Below, piece after piece: positions 50,910-58,149 of a stretch of DNA of 64,000 bases. Numbering within the stretch: the first letter of the stretch is position 1; every line of letters begins with the position of its first letter. Under the pieces are notes generated by a model. That model was not told the DNA's origin, did not search any database, and saw only the letters and a list, made by a program, of their open reading frames with translations. The DNA comes from a virus. The DNA is taken from the IMG/VR virus record IMGVR_UViG_3300007513_000007, positions 1 to 64,000 of that record, one strand, 5' to 3'. The position numbers were made by a program, and so were the translations under genes.

Positions 50910-51644
50910 ATGAGGGAACAAACAAGCACACATGCACTTGCTCCCAGCCGTGACCTCCAAGCCTTTTGAGCCTGTCCCCGTTCGGGTTAGGAGTGTGAAC
51001 ACCAGCAAGTAAAGCTGTTCACGACGTTCCTCCCTGTTCTTCGCAGTCTCCTACGACGGAACAGCACGCGATACTGCTGCCTACATTCTGTGTATCGGAG
51101 GGTAAGCTGTACACTTCTCCCTTCCTCCACACGACAACCTTTGATCTCTTGGGAAGATCGCCACTTGCCCCCTTTCGGGACGGTTGCCAGATTGCTCTGA
51201 CAACCAGAGAGGCTTCTGCATTCAGCAGTCCGATTCTGGGGAACAACCCCCTTCCCAAGACTTTGTTCTTGGTTATTGCCCTGCAACCGTTTCCTCAGTG
51301 AATCAGCAAGTCCGAGGATGCCCTTCGCAGCACTCCGACAGTGGAATGTCGGCTCATGCTCTGGACCACTGGGTGATTCTCGGAGCAACCACGCTCCATA
51401 ACTCACCCCCCTTCATAGTCAGGCGGCAGAGTGTGTGAACACCCCTTTCCTGAACAGGGTTCTGGCTACCTCCCGAAGGAGCCGACGACCCGGCAAGGGT
51501 ACGAAGGTTTTAGGACCCGTCAGCAGGGTCCACTCGCCACCCCTGCAAGCAGGAGCTTTGAGATTCGTTGAAACTGTAAAAGAACTATGCCGCTCTATGG
51601 TGACGGCTACCTGTTTTTTGGCGCTCTGCCAGTCATCAATGACT
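50870..51644 (-). ncRNA. Large structured RNA 2 (about 775 nt)
   Basis: Transcription would start just after 51649, opposite to the plus-strand numbering, and end at the hairpin near 50880. No protein of quality is encoded. Perfect complementary stems in 5' to 3' order include AGTCAT/ATGACT at the 5' end, GGACCC/GGGTCC, CTCC-TTCG-GGAG, a two-part stem GGGTGA/TCACCC enclosing GGAGC/GCTCC, CCGACA/TGTCGG, CCAAGA/TCTTGG, GGTTG-CAGA/TCTG-CAACC, CTGTTC/GAACAG and GTGAAC-AGC/GCT-GTTCAC near the 3' end. Own promoter, own terminator and dense pairing make it a strong non-coding RNA candidate. Confidence 0.72.
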
Positions 51645-51648
51645 TGTA

Positions 51649-51684
51649 ACCTCTACGCGGTCACACTACCAAGGGAACCCCCCC
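51649..51684 (-). promoter_or_regulatory. Phage-type promoter driving structured RNA 2
   Basis: Minus strand GGGGGGTTCC, exactly 17 bases, GTAGAGGT. The -35 half lies in the last codons of 51653-52054 and the GTAG includes its stop codon. Confidence 0.75.
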
Positions 51685-52054
51685 TCAAAACCTTTTCTGC
51701 ATTTTTCAACGCACGCCACGCAGGACGGCCCTTCTTCTCGATCCAACGGTTAGCGACAGCAATAACATGCTTGCACGCTCCAGCACGCCCGTGGTCGGGG
51801 CACGAGCAGCTATGCCGACGTACCGCGTTCCGGTCGATGCTGATGGTCACCATGTAGTCCTGACGGCCCCTACAGAGAGCACGGAGGCCATGCTGACCAT
51901 CCCTGGCCCAAACGATATGGACACCGCTTGCACGGTACACGCGGCCAGTCTCGGACACCTTGATGAGTGCCCGCAGCCCACGCCCACGGTCTTCGACCTG
52001 GGAGATAGCCCACAAGAGGGACTCGGCTGCGCTCTTGGTGATGGTTCCTTTCAT
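51653..52054 (-). CDS. SWIM zinc-finger protein
   Basis: 133 aa, AGGAGG upstream. SCSCPDHGRAGACKHV fits CxCx(n)CxH. N-terminal half is basic and beta-type. Second SWIM protein of the window (see 27854-28189). SWIM fingers bind DNA or proteins and occur in recombination and transposition factors. Confidence 0.75.
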   Translation of the reverse strand: MKGTITKSAAESLLWAISQVEDRGRGLRALIKVSETGRVYRASGVHIVWARDGQHGLRALCRGRQDYMVTISIDRNAVRRHSCSCPDHGRAGACKHVIAVANRWIEKKGRPAWRALKNAEKVLRGGSLGSVTA

Positions 52055-52069
52055 CGGGACCTCCTGCTC

Positions 52070-52104
52070 TCCTTTACGCGGAAGGAGGGGTATCAGAACC
52101 CCCC
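52070..52104 (-). promoter_or_regulatory. Phage-type promoter for 51653-52054
   Basis: Minus strand GGGGGGTTCT, exactly 17 bases, GTAAAGGA. Confidence 0.68.
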
Positions 52105-52592
52105 TCCGCAGCTTCCGCAGCAATCTTTTTCAGGTACTCGGCACTCGCCTTGGATTCAACGGCTGCATTAGCAACTACGGTGGGGTGATCCTCCCCCATG
52201 TCCTCTGTCACGAACCCTGCATGGACGAACCTCTCGCCATCAGAGTTCACGAGGTGGCTGTCATCGTCACAGTGAAAGTGTGCGTACCAGATGGTCGGGC
52301 CATCCCCTTCCTCAGTACTCCTCGTAGCCTCGAAGTAGGTGGGCTTCTTCAACCCCTCGTACCACTCCTTGACGCCTTCCTCGTTGAAGTGCTCCAGGTA
52401 GAACTCCTGGGGTGCTGCCACGCTCTCATGCAGGGTTCCAGGGAGGGTTTCCATGGTGTGGAAGAAGAACCTCATCACGGAGTCAAGGTTCTGCCACCAT
52501 GTCGTCAGTTCTTCGGCGGTGAAGCCTGTTTCCCAGACCCAATGCCGATAGCCGTATTCTTCTTGGACGTAGACCGTAATGAGGTCGCTCAA
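52074..52592 (-). CDS. Hypothetical protein, TTG start
   Basis: 172 aa. The TTG at 52592 overlaps the previous stop (TTGA) and has AAGGAG six bases upstream. Aromatic-rich and acidic (YGYRHWVWETGFTAEELTTW, TIWYAHFHCDDDSH). Not recognised. Confidence 0.62.
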   Translation of the reverse strand: MSDLITVYVQEEYGYRHWVWETGFTAEELTTWWQNLDSVMRFFFHTMETLPGTLHESVAAPQEFYLEHFNEEGVKEWYEGLKKPTYFEATRSTEEGDGPTIWYAHFHCDDDSHLVNSDGERFVHAGFVTEDMGEDHPTVVANAAVESKASAEYLKKIAAEAAEGGSDTPPSA

Positions 52593-53104
52593 GGCAGTCT
52601 CCTTGGCTTCGAGAAGTTGGGGCGCTCGACCTCCCGGTATCGCTTTGCCCGACGATCCTTCTGACACGTTCGGCATTTGCGACGGCCCGTAGAAGGACTC
52701 TTCCAGGTGTTCTCCTCCGTGAACTCGTGCCCGTACTTGCAGTGCGTCTTGGCTGCGTTCGTCACAGCGAAGCTCGTACCCCTTCGGGTGTTCTCCTGTG
52801 TGGTGACTGGTTCCATATGGTCGAGATTGCAGCACAGGCGGTTTCTACAAAGGTGGTCGATTTCCAGTGTGGGATCAATGGGACCTCTTTCGAGAACATA
52901 GAGGACCCGATGTGGGGGCAGGTATCGCTTCTTACCGTCTACACAGACGGCGATGTTGCCGTAGCCTTTAGAGGTCTTGGCTCCTGCCCATTCGAGGCAC
53001 CCCGAAGCAGGCCGTTCTACGCACCGGCTTCGTATTCTTTTGGCGTACTTCTCTGGGATTCCAGCATAGTTGGATGCCTTGACCTTTCGCACCGCCCCCT
53101 TCAA
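52589..53104 (-). CDS. HNH homing-type endonuclease
   Basis: 171 aa from TTG at 53104 (AGGAG five bases upstream, TTGA overlap). GCLEWAGAKTSKGYG, PPHRVLYVLERGP, then EIDHLCRNRLCCNLDHMEPV form an intact HNH active site. A second zinc cluster CKYGHEF...CRTCQKDRR is at the C-terminus. Such enzymes nick or cut DNA and often spread between phages. It lies inside a coupled gene chain rather than in an intron. Confidence 0.88.
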   Translation of the reverse strand: MKGAVRKVKASNYAGIPEKYAKRIRSRCVERPASGCLEWAGAKTSKGYGNIAVCVDGKKRYLPPHRVLYVLERGPIDPTLEIDHLCRNRLCCNLDHMEPVTTQENTRRGTSFAVTNAAKTHCKYGHEFTEENTWKSPSTGRRKCRTCQKDRRAKRYREVERPNFSKPRRLP

Positions 53105-53361
53105 GGCTTCTCCTGGGCCTTCTTGGCCTCGTACTCTTCCTTAGCCAGCCCTCCGAGCGCACCGATGCTCCCCAGGAAGTCCTGGAGGTTCTCATCCCCC
53201 CGCTTGGAGCCTGTGAAATAGGCAGGCCCTCCAATGCGGACAGCCTTGTGACCGCCCTTGAAGATGCCTTTCTTCATGGATTCGCGGATCTCTTCGTCAG
53301 TCTCTCCCTCGTAAGGGGAAGTGCCGTCTGCGAATCTACCGTCAGGTCCAAGTACCGCCAT
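53101..53361 (-). CDS. Small hypothetical protein
   Basis: 86 aa; ATG overlaps the previous stop (TAATG). Glycine-rich centre (GGHKAVRIGGPAYFTG), charged helical C-terminus. Part of the coupled chain 54242 to 52074. Confidence 0.58.
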   Translation of the reverse strand: MAVLGPDGRFADGTSPYEGETDEEIRESMKKGIFKGGHKAVRIGGPAYFTGSKRGDENLQDFLGSIGALGGLAKEEYEAKKAQEKP

Positions 53362-54242
53362 TAGCTTGCAGCCCTCTCTTCTTGCCTCTGCTTGTTGATG
53401 ATGAACCCGCCCAAGACCGAAGGAGTCTTGAGAGGAGGAAGCTCGTCCCAGGTACGTCCGTCCAACGTCCGTCCTGCTGCCTTCTTTCCTACACGGGTTC
53501 CCTGGTCGCCGTACTCCCCCCACTGCTTGAAGTGGAAAGGAATAGCCTCCTGCACGCTCTGATCGCGCAGTCCACGCACCCACTTGACCTCACTCGGACG
53601 AGCCTTGTGACCGCTTTCGCCGCCCACGATGACCCACTCCAGCTTCTTGGCCCAGCTTTTGAGGATGCGAACATTGCCGAGCAGCGGTTCACAACTCAAG
53701 TAGCGAACATGAGCGTTGACTTTGATGAGGTGAGGAACCCTTTCCTTTGCCCACTTCTGGTCCTCTACGGTGACGCCGACCCAAACCTGGGGAGGCAACC
53801 CCTTCGGGAAATAGTGTTTCTGCCACGCCAGGAGCCTCTCTGGCCGCTTTGTGAGGAACATGACTACCTGGGGAGCCTTGCACCCTTTGTCAAGGCTCCT
53901 GACCTCATCAGCGAGCAGTTCCAGTTCTTCCCCCGTGATGTCCAGGCTTTCATGGAAGAGGTCCGTCATCGAACCATAGAAAGTCCGACGAGGCTTCAAA
54001 GCGTTTCGGATCTCCGCGAAGTTCCTACGCCGAATGTTGAGGTCACACTGGACCTTCCCCGTCCACGCAGGCTTCTTCATACTGCCGTTCGTAACCCCGT
54101 CGTATCGAGCATGGTTCCCCATGTTCGCGATGCGAACGGAAAGGGTCATCGCATAGCAGTAAGTACATGCAGGAGAGTTCTTGGAACACCCCGCCTGATC
54201 ATTCATCGTATGAGTAGCCCATTCGATTTTGGTTCGTGCCAT
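53361..54242 (-). CDS. Phage Gp37/Gp68-like (DUF5131) protein
   Basis: 293 aa, AGGAGAAA upstream. IEWATHTMNDQAGCSKNSPACTYCYA-type start (shown here in part: GCSKNSPACTYCYAM) is characteristic, with the three cysteines resembling a radical-SAM iron-sulfur site. VWVGVTVEDQ and LSCEPLLG and EWVIVGGESG are further family motifs. Found in many phages and some bacteria; the reaction is unknown. Confidence 0.88.
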   Translation of the reverse strand: MARTKIEWATHTMNDQAGCSKNSPACTYCYAMTLSVRIANMGNHARYDGVTNGSMKKPAWTGKVQCDLNIRRRNFAEIRNALKPRRTFYGSMTDLFHESLDITGEELELLADEVRSLDKGCKAPQVVMFLTKRPERLLAWQKHYFPKGLPPQVWVGVTVEDQKWAKERVPHLIKVNAHVRYLSCEPLLGNVRILKSWAKKLEWVIVGGESGHKARPSEVKWVRGLRDQSVQEAIPFHFKQWGEYGDQGTRVGKKAAGRTLDGRTWDELPPLKTPSVLGGFIINKQRQEERAAS

Positions 54243-54295
54243 TTTCTCCTACCTCGTAGGTTTGTAGAAAAGGCTGTCTCTTGCAGCCCACAGGC

Positions 54296-54329
54296 CCTAC
54301 TACACGGAACGCCTCGCAGTAGGACCCCC
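54296..54329 (-). promoter_or_regulatory. Phage-type promoter for 52074-54242
   Basis: Minus strand GGGGGTCCT, exactly 17 bases, GTAGTAGG, about 54 bases before the ATG at 54242. Confidence 0.6.
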
Positions 54330-54331
54330 TC

Positions 54332-54532
54332 CTACCGCCCAGTCTCGTCTACACCTGCGGCTACGAGGCTGCGAGCAAGGCTTTCTTCGTCCTCTGTCAG
54401 AACGATCTCGTTGCCGTTCTCATCCAGGATATGGGTGAAGAACCACTCCCCTCCGCGCAAAGCGAAGGCAACGGTGATGTAGAGGGTTCCCGAGAGGGTT
54501 TCACGCTGAAGCGAAACGGTGGCGTTGTCCAT
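54332..54532 (-). CDS. Small hypothetical protein
   Basis: 66 aa, AGGAG upstream. Beta-type first half (GTLYITVAFALRGGEWFF), acidic helical end. Unknown. Confidence 0.58.
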   Translation of the reverse strand: MDNATVSLQRETLSGTLYITVAFALRGGEWFFTHILDENGNEIVLTEDEESLARSLVAAGVDETGR

Positions 54533-54534
54533 GT

Positions 54535-54738
54535 CTACTCCTGGTGGTCTTGGCGACCTTGGGGACGACGATACCGCTTCCGGTTGCGGGTGACGGTGTG
54601 GATGCCACGCCATTGGGCCAAGGTTCCACCAGCCGCGAAGTGGGCAGCACGGTCGAGGCCGCTCTGGGCCTTTCGGTCCCTACGGATACGGTCGGCCCGC
54701 TCACCTTTCTGACGTTGATGTTTGACCTTGCGAGCCAT
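54535..54738 (-). CDS. 67-aa highly basic protein
   Basis: GGAGG before the ATG. Arginine- and lysine-rich throughout (MARKVKHQRQKGERADRIRR). Likely nucleic-acid binding. Two bases upstream of 54332-54532. Confidence 0.58.
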   Translation of the reverse strand: MARKVKHQRQKGERADRIRRDRKAQSGLDRAAHFAAGGTLAQWRGIHTVTRNRKRYRRPQGRQDHQE

Positions 54739-54753
54739 GACGGCCTCCTTGAA

Positions 54754-54788
54754 CCCTCTACGGCTACAGCCACTTCAGGGAACCCCCT
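54754..54788 (-). promoter_or_regulatory. Phage-type promoter for 54332-54738
   Basis: Minus strand GGGGGTTCC, exactly 17 bases, GTAGAGGG. Confidence 0.74.
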
Positions 54789-54926
54789 CAAAAAATCTAA
54801 AAAAGATTGTCCGTCAGCGTCACCAAACCGCGTCTTTGGTTGTGAGGCAGTCAGAAATGTTCGCACCGTGCGTCCTACTTCTGAAAGCCCGGTCATCTAC
54901 CCCGTGTCCCGTTTCAACCTTTCCAA

Positions 54927-55162
54927 TCTCCCCCAGAAAACACCCCACCGTTCTACTACTTGAGGAAGCCAAAACCCATGACCTATACCCCCACTTCCGT
55001 TTGATCGTTCTGTACAGAGAGGAGTTCCGGCTCAACTCAAGTGCCGAGGCCCGCCGACCCATGTCCGCGAAAACCGGTTCACGTCGTTCTGTCGGGTGAG
55101 TGTCCGGTTTTCGCGCCGTTGCTCGTCTTTCAACTGTCCCCCAGAAAACACTCCACCGTTCT
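54927..55162 (+). repeat. Spaced repeat array, left part
   Basis: Elements TCTCC-N17-CGTTCT (54927-54954), TGTCC-N18-CGTTCT (55062-55090) and TGTCC-N17-CGTTCT (55135-55162), plus a lone CGTTCT at 55006. Each CGTTCT is usually followed by GT..GGTGAG or a variant. Constant spacing suggests tandem promoters or paired protein sites. The 577-base gap 54739-55315 holds no other gene. Confidence 0.62.
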
Positions 55163-55315
55163 GTTTAGTGAGAAGCCCATGACCCAATGCCGCGACCCGC
55201 CGTAGAAACCCCAGTGATTAGGGGGGTAAAGAACCCCCCCTGCCATCTCGCTTATCTTCTTGAAATACCTACGGTTTACCCCTTTCTATAACCCCCTTCA
55301 GCACCCGAGTTCAAG

Positions 55316-56038
55316 ATGAAGTTCCACGAACCCCCCACTGCTCACAAGAAGCCCTTTAGTCGCATCATTCATATCCGGGTTCCTACGCGCCCCGAGTTCG
55401 ACTACACGGCTTATGTCCAAGAGTGCGTGGAGCGTGAGGCGGCCAGCTATGAGCGCACCCGTTCTATCCTCTCCTCTATTCGGGATACCGACTACACCGA
55501 GGAGAAGTGGCAGGAGGCCCAAGAGCGCCGCAGGGAAGCCAAGGAAAGGAGCATGAGGTACTACCTGTCGCTCCCTCCTGCGGATCGGTTGCTCCGCGAG
55601 GTGGTGTGGTTCATCAAGGAATACACCACCCAGGGCGGCATCTACGCTGACGAGCATATCCGCATCCGGGAACTCATGGTGGGCCTCTTGAAGAAGATCA
55701 AAGACCACCTGATTGCAGGCCGGGACGAGGAAGCCTTCTATGCTCTCTACTGCATCAGCGGTTTCGAGGGGCTTTGTTGGGAAGAGGAGACAGCGGAGGA
55801 CGGCTACCTCTACTTCTGGTGTCCTTCGGATCTCGAATGGTACACAGACCAGTGGGCTGACGTGGAGTGGCGCTGGGAAACCTGCATCCAGCACACCGAC
55901 GTTCCCGTAGCCCCTCCTATAGCGGCTCCCTCCGGGCACCTTTCCCATCAGCGGGAGTGTGCCGAATGCTTGGCCGCCGACGCTGCGGCCAAGCAGCAGT
56001 TTTACGCGGCCCAGCCCCAGGCTGCGGCGAAAGCCTGA
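55316..56038 (+). CDS. Hypothetical protein between repeat arrays
   Basis: 240 aa. Helical and acidic with a coiled-coil-like segment (about 40-90) and several tryptophans near residue 180-200. The C-terminus is alanine-rich with a CAEC pair. No good ribosome site is visible (GAGTTCAAG). The gene is flanked on both sides by the TGTCC-N17-CGTTCT elements. Not recognised. Confidence 0.55.
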   Translation: MKFHEPPTAHKKPFSRIIHIRVPTRPEFDYTAYVQECVEREAASYERTRSILSSIRDTDYTEEKWQEAQERRREAKERSMRYYLSLPPADRLLREVVWFIKEYTTQGGIYADEHIRIRELMVGLLKKIKDHLIAGRDEEAFYALYCISGFEGLCWEEETAEDGYLYFWCPSDLEWYTDQWADVEWRWETCIQHTDVPVAPPIAAPSGHLSHQRECAECLAADAAAKQQFYAAQPQAAAKA

Positions 56039-56051
56039 ATCAGTTGACCCA

Positions 56052-56194
56052 TGTCCGGCTCAAAGGGGCTTTGCGTTCTATCGGGTGAGGGAAGCCCGAA
56101 ACAGCATTTTGTCCACAGGAGAAAACCCCATCGTTCTGTTTGATGAAAGCTCCTGAATCAGAGCCATGTCCACATTGCCAAACCTCCCGGTTCT
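56052..56194 (+). repeat. Spaced repeat array, right part
   Basis: TGTCC-N17-CGTTCT at 56052-56079 and 56110-56137, and TGTCC-N17-GGTTCT at 56167-56194. The period is 57-58 bases. Same element as at 54.9-55.2 kb. Confidence 0.65.
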
Positions 56195-56220
56195 GTCGGG
56201 TGAGATCGAAAATCTCAAAA

Positions 56221-56248
56221 CACACAGCACACAACACACAGCACACAA
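56221..56248 (+). repeat. Two 14-base CA-rich direct repeats
   Basis: CACACAGCACACAA twice in tandem, just before the ribosome site of the micro-ORF at 56264. CA-rich unstructured leaders are known to enhance translation. Confidence 0.7.
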
Positions 56249-56263
56249 CAAAGGAGGGCCGCC

Positions 56264-56299
56264 ATGACCAGACGTCACCGCCGCCGCAAAATGCGGTAG
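56264..56299 (+). CDS. 11-aa arginine-rich micropeptide
   Basis: AAAGGAGGGCCGCC before ATG is the best ribosome site of the region. The peptide is MTRRHRRRKMR. It is preceded by the CA repeats and followed at once by an 8-pair hairpin (56298-56318), which looks like a terminator. The set-up is that of a small but strongly translated message; a leader peptide is the alternative. Confidence 0.5.
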   Translation: MTRRHRRRKMR

Positions 56300-56318
56300 G
56301 GAGTGAGACCCACTCCCT
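56298..56318 (+). terminator. Hairpin after the micro-ORF
   Basis: AGGGAGTG-AGACC-CACTCCCT. No T-tract follows, so it may stabilise or attenuate rather than terminate. Confidence 0.45.
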
Positions 56319-56363
56319 GGCTCCGATATACGCCCCGGCCCAGTGCCAGCCCAGCGTGAGGGG

Positions 56364-56816
56364 ATGCTCGCGCCAACACCCAATCAAAGGATGATTGTGG
56401 ACCCATACTACGAAATGATAGATGCAGAGAGACCGCTGTTCAGCGTCATCGACTACATCAACCCCCGTACTGGGGCGAGGAATAGTCACCGACCCGGCAT
56501 CTCGCCGGAAATGCGCTGTCTCGGGATTCTGCGGCAGGACGGCACTTACGAGGCCGTTACTGCCCGTGACTACGTTTCTTGGATCAGGCCCATGTCCCCT
56601 CGCAAGTATTTCCCAACAGGGTTGGCTTGCGACCAGAGAATCATGGAGGCGCTCGTACCGCGCTTGAATGAACTCTTTGCGAAGGACAAGTACCCTCCGG
56701 TCACTGCCATGCGGCAAGTCTGGAGACAGGTCTGGCGAGATGCGCTCGATGAGATCGGCTTCACCCGAAAGACTCCCACAGGAGAGTGGTTCGGTGAGCC
56801 GAAGGAAGAGCTTTAG
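56364..56816 (+). CDS. Hypothetical protein
   Basis: 150 aa counted from the ATG at 56364; GTG at 56343 and ATG at 56391 are alternatives and none has an ideally spaced ribosome site. Alpha/beta with a tryptophan-rich C-terminal part (MRQVWRQVWRDALDEIGF). Not recognised. Confidence 0.55.
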   Translation: MLAPTPNQRMIVDPYYEMIDAERPLFSVIDYINPRTGARNSHRPGISPEMRCLGILRQDGTYEAVTARDYVSWIRPMSPRKYFPTGLACDQRIMEALVPRLNELFAKDKYPPVTAMRQVWRQVWRDALDEIGFTRKTPTGEWFGEPKEEL

Positions 56817-56869
56817 GTAGCGCCTGGAGCTATGGGAGGCCGCCTTGATTCAGGGCGGCCTCCACTTCA

Positions 56870-57724
56870 TCACTGTGAGGCGACCCAGTCCCGGACGCTC
56901 TGGTGGTTGATGGCCAGACGGCACATGCTCACCTCGGTGGAGCTTGCGATACGCTCCTCCCACGTCGTGTGTACCCTCTGCTTCCAGTCGGCTGCGTTGG
57001 TGCTTCGGATAGGCCCCAAGTTCCAGAACCCCACCCCATCCAGCCCCGTGCCGCTGGTGTTAGATTCCAGGGTCAGGATCTTCCCCGTCTCCTCGTCGTA
57101 GTCGAGGACCATCCAGGAGTGCCCGCTCGGCCAGCCTCGGATCGTCTGAAGCAGATAAACGCCGTCCTTGGGAACAGCGCCCTTGGGCATCATCTCACCG
57201 ACACCCCATTCAGCGCACACACCGGGGCCGTACCCTTGGTAGGCGTAGCCTTCTGGCTTGGTGAGCGCCCACCGCGCCCATTGGTCTCCCGAGAAGGGGC
57301 CGCCAAAACCATTCCCCAGCAGATAGCCGGTGAACATGACGCAGTTGGTGGTGTCGTCCCCTACATACTTGCTGTTGAGGCGTAGGCCCGGAGGGAGGGT
57401 GGGCATCTGGCCCCCTGATAGGGAGTAGGTCGCCGCCATCGCAGGTCCCAGGAGAGGGACGAAGGAACCCCACAGTTTTTCGTTGCTCTTGGGCAAGTCT
57501 TGGGTGTCTTCCTCTTTGTCCCATAGCTGAAGAGTGGTCCAGGTGTTCGGACCCACGATCCCGTCTACGTCCAGACCGTTCGCGGTCTGGAAGGCTTTGA
57601 CCTCCTTTTCGGTCAAAGCCCCAAAGATGCCGTCAGCATCGCACGGGTAACCCCGCTGGGTGAGGAGTCCTTGGCAAAGGGAAACGTCGTCCCCTCTCGA
57701 TCCCTTCTTGATGGTAGCTGGCAT
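56870..57724 (-). CDS. Endolysin: peptidoglycan-binding domain plus cysteine peptidase/amidase
   Basis: 284 aa, AAAGGA upstream. Residues 1-65 are a PG_binding_1 domain (KKGSRGDDVSLCQGLLTQRG, DADGIFGALTEKEVKAFQ, VDGIVGPNTW). The rest has DDTTNCVMFTGYLL with a candidate catalytic cysteine and GHSWMVLDYDEETG with the histidine, as in NlpC/P60- or CHAP-type enzymes. Cleaves host peptidoglycan. No signal peptide, so a holin would be needed. Neighbours include a membrane protein (57763-58149). Confidence 0.8.
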   Translation of the reverse strand: MPATIKKGSRGDDVSLCQGLLTQRGYPCDADGIFGALTEKEVKAFQTANGLDVDGIVGPNTWTTLQLWDKEEDTQDLPKSNEKLWGSFVPLLGPAMAATYSLSGGQMPTLPPGLRLNSKYVGDDTTNCVMFTGYLLGNGFGGPFSGDQWARWALTKPEGYAYQGYGPGVCAEWGVGEMMPKGAVPKDGVYLLQTIRGWPSGHSWMVLDYDEETGKILTLESNTSGTGLDGVGFWNLGPIRSTNAADWKQRVHTTWEERIASSTEVSMCRLAINHQSVRDWVASQ

Positions 57725-57762
57725 CTGCGTGTCCTTTGTTGTCTACGCTTCACCAGTACCGG

Positions 57763-58149
57763 TCAGTTCAGGTAGCCCGGAGGATTTTTACCCGCCAAGG
57801 TTCCCCGGTACTTCCACCAGCTAAACCAGGAGCGGTTGTCCAGGTAGCCTTCCTCGTGTTCGTGCATGTACGCCTCAACCTCGAAGGGGATGAGCTTGTA
57901 CGCCTTGGCCCCACCCTTGTGTCGAATCACCAGGATGAGCCAGAACAAAGGGTAGAGGACGAGAAACCCAACCAACAGAAGCTCCATCCACTGCTTGAAG
58001 TGGATGGTCTCGTGGCGTTTCCCGCGCTCTGAAAGCACCTCTCGGCAGAACACGAAGAAGCCAAGACTGATGGCGTATATGTTGATCGGAGACAGGCGAC
58101 TCAAGAAGACTGGCAATCTGCTGTTGTCTACAAAGACAGGCAGCTTCAT
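57763..58149 (-). CDS. Membrane protein with HExxH motif
   Basis: 128 aa, ATGA overlap with the upstream gene. RHETIHFKQWMELLLVGF combines an HExxH motif with the start of a hydrophobic segment (about 75-98) that should span the membrane; a weaker hydrophobic stretch lies at about 22-37. A small family with 'HETIH..Q' next to a membrane helix is widespread in phages and bacteria without known role. Next to the endolysin, a lysis-related role is possible. Confidence 0.62.
   Translation of the reverse strand: MKLPVFVDNSRLPVFLSRLSPINIYAISLGFFVFCREVLSERGKRHETIHFKQWMELLLVGFLVLYPLFWLILVIRHKGGAKAYKLIPFEVEAYMHEHEEGYLDNRSWFSWWKYRGTLAGKNPPGYLN

Noticed and set aside
50987-51406. 139-codon frame on the minus strand
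   Set aside because: It is rich in Arg, Ser and Cys without fold-like pattern, has no ribosome site, and coincides with dense hairpins of the RNA 2 candidate.
57724-57775. Promoter GTACTGGT before the endolysin, shared with 10302-10340
   Set aside because: CTTCACCAGTACC recurs in both places, but a matching G-run and TTCC is missing at the endolysin, so two copies are too few to define an element.
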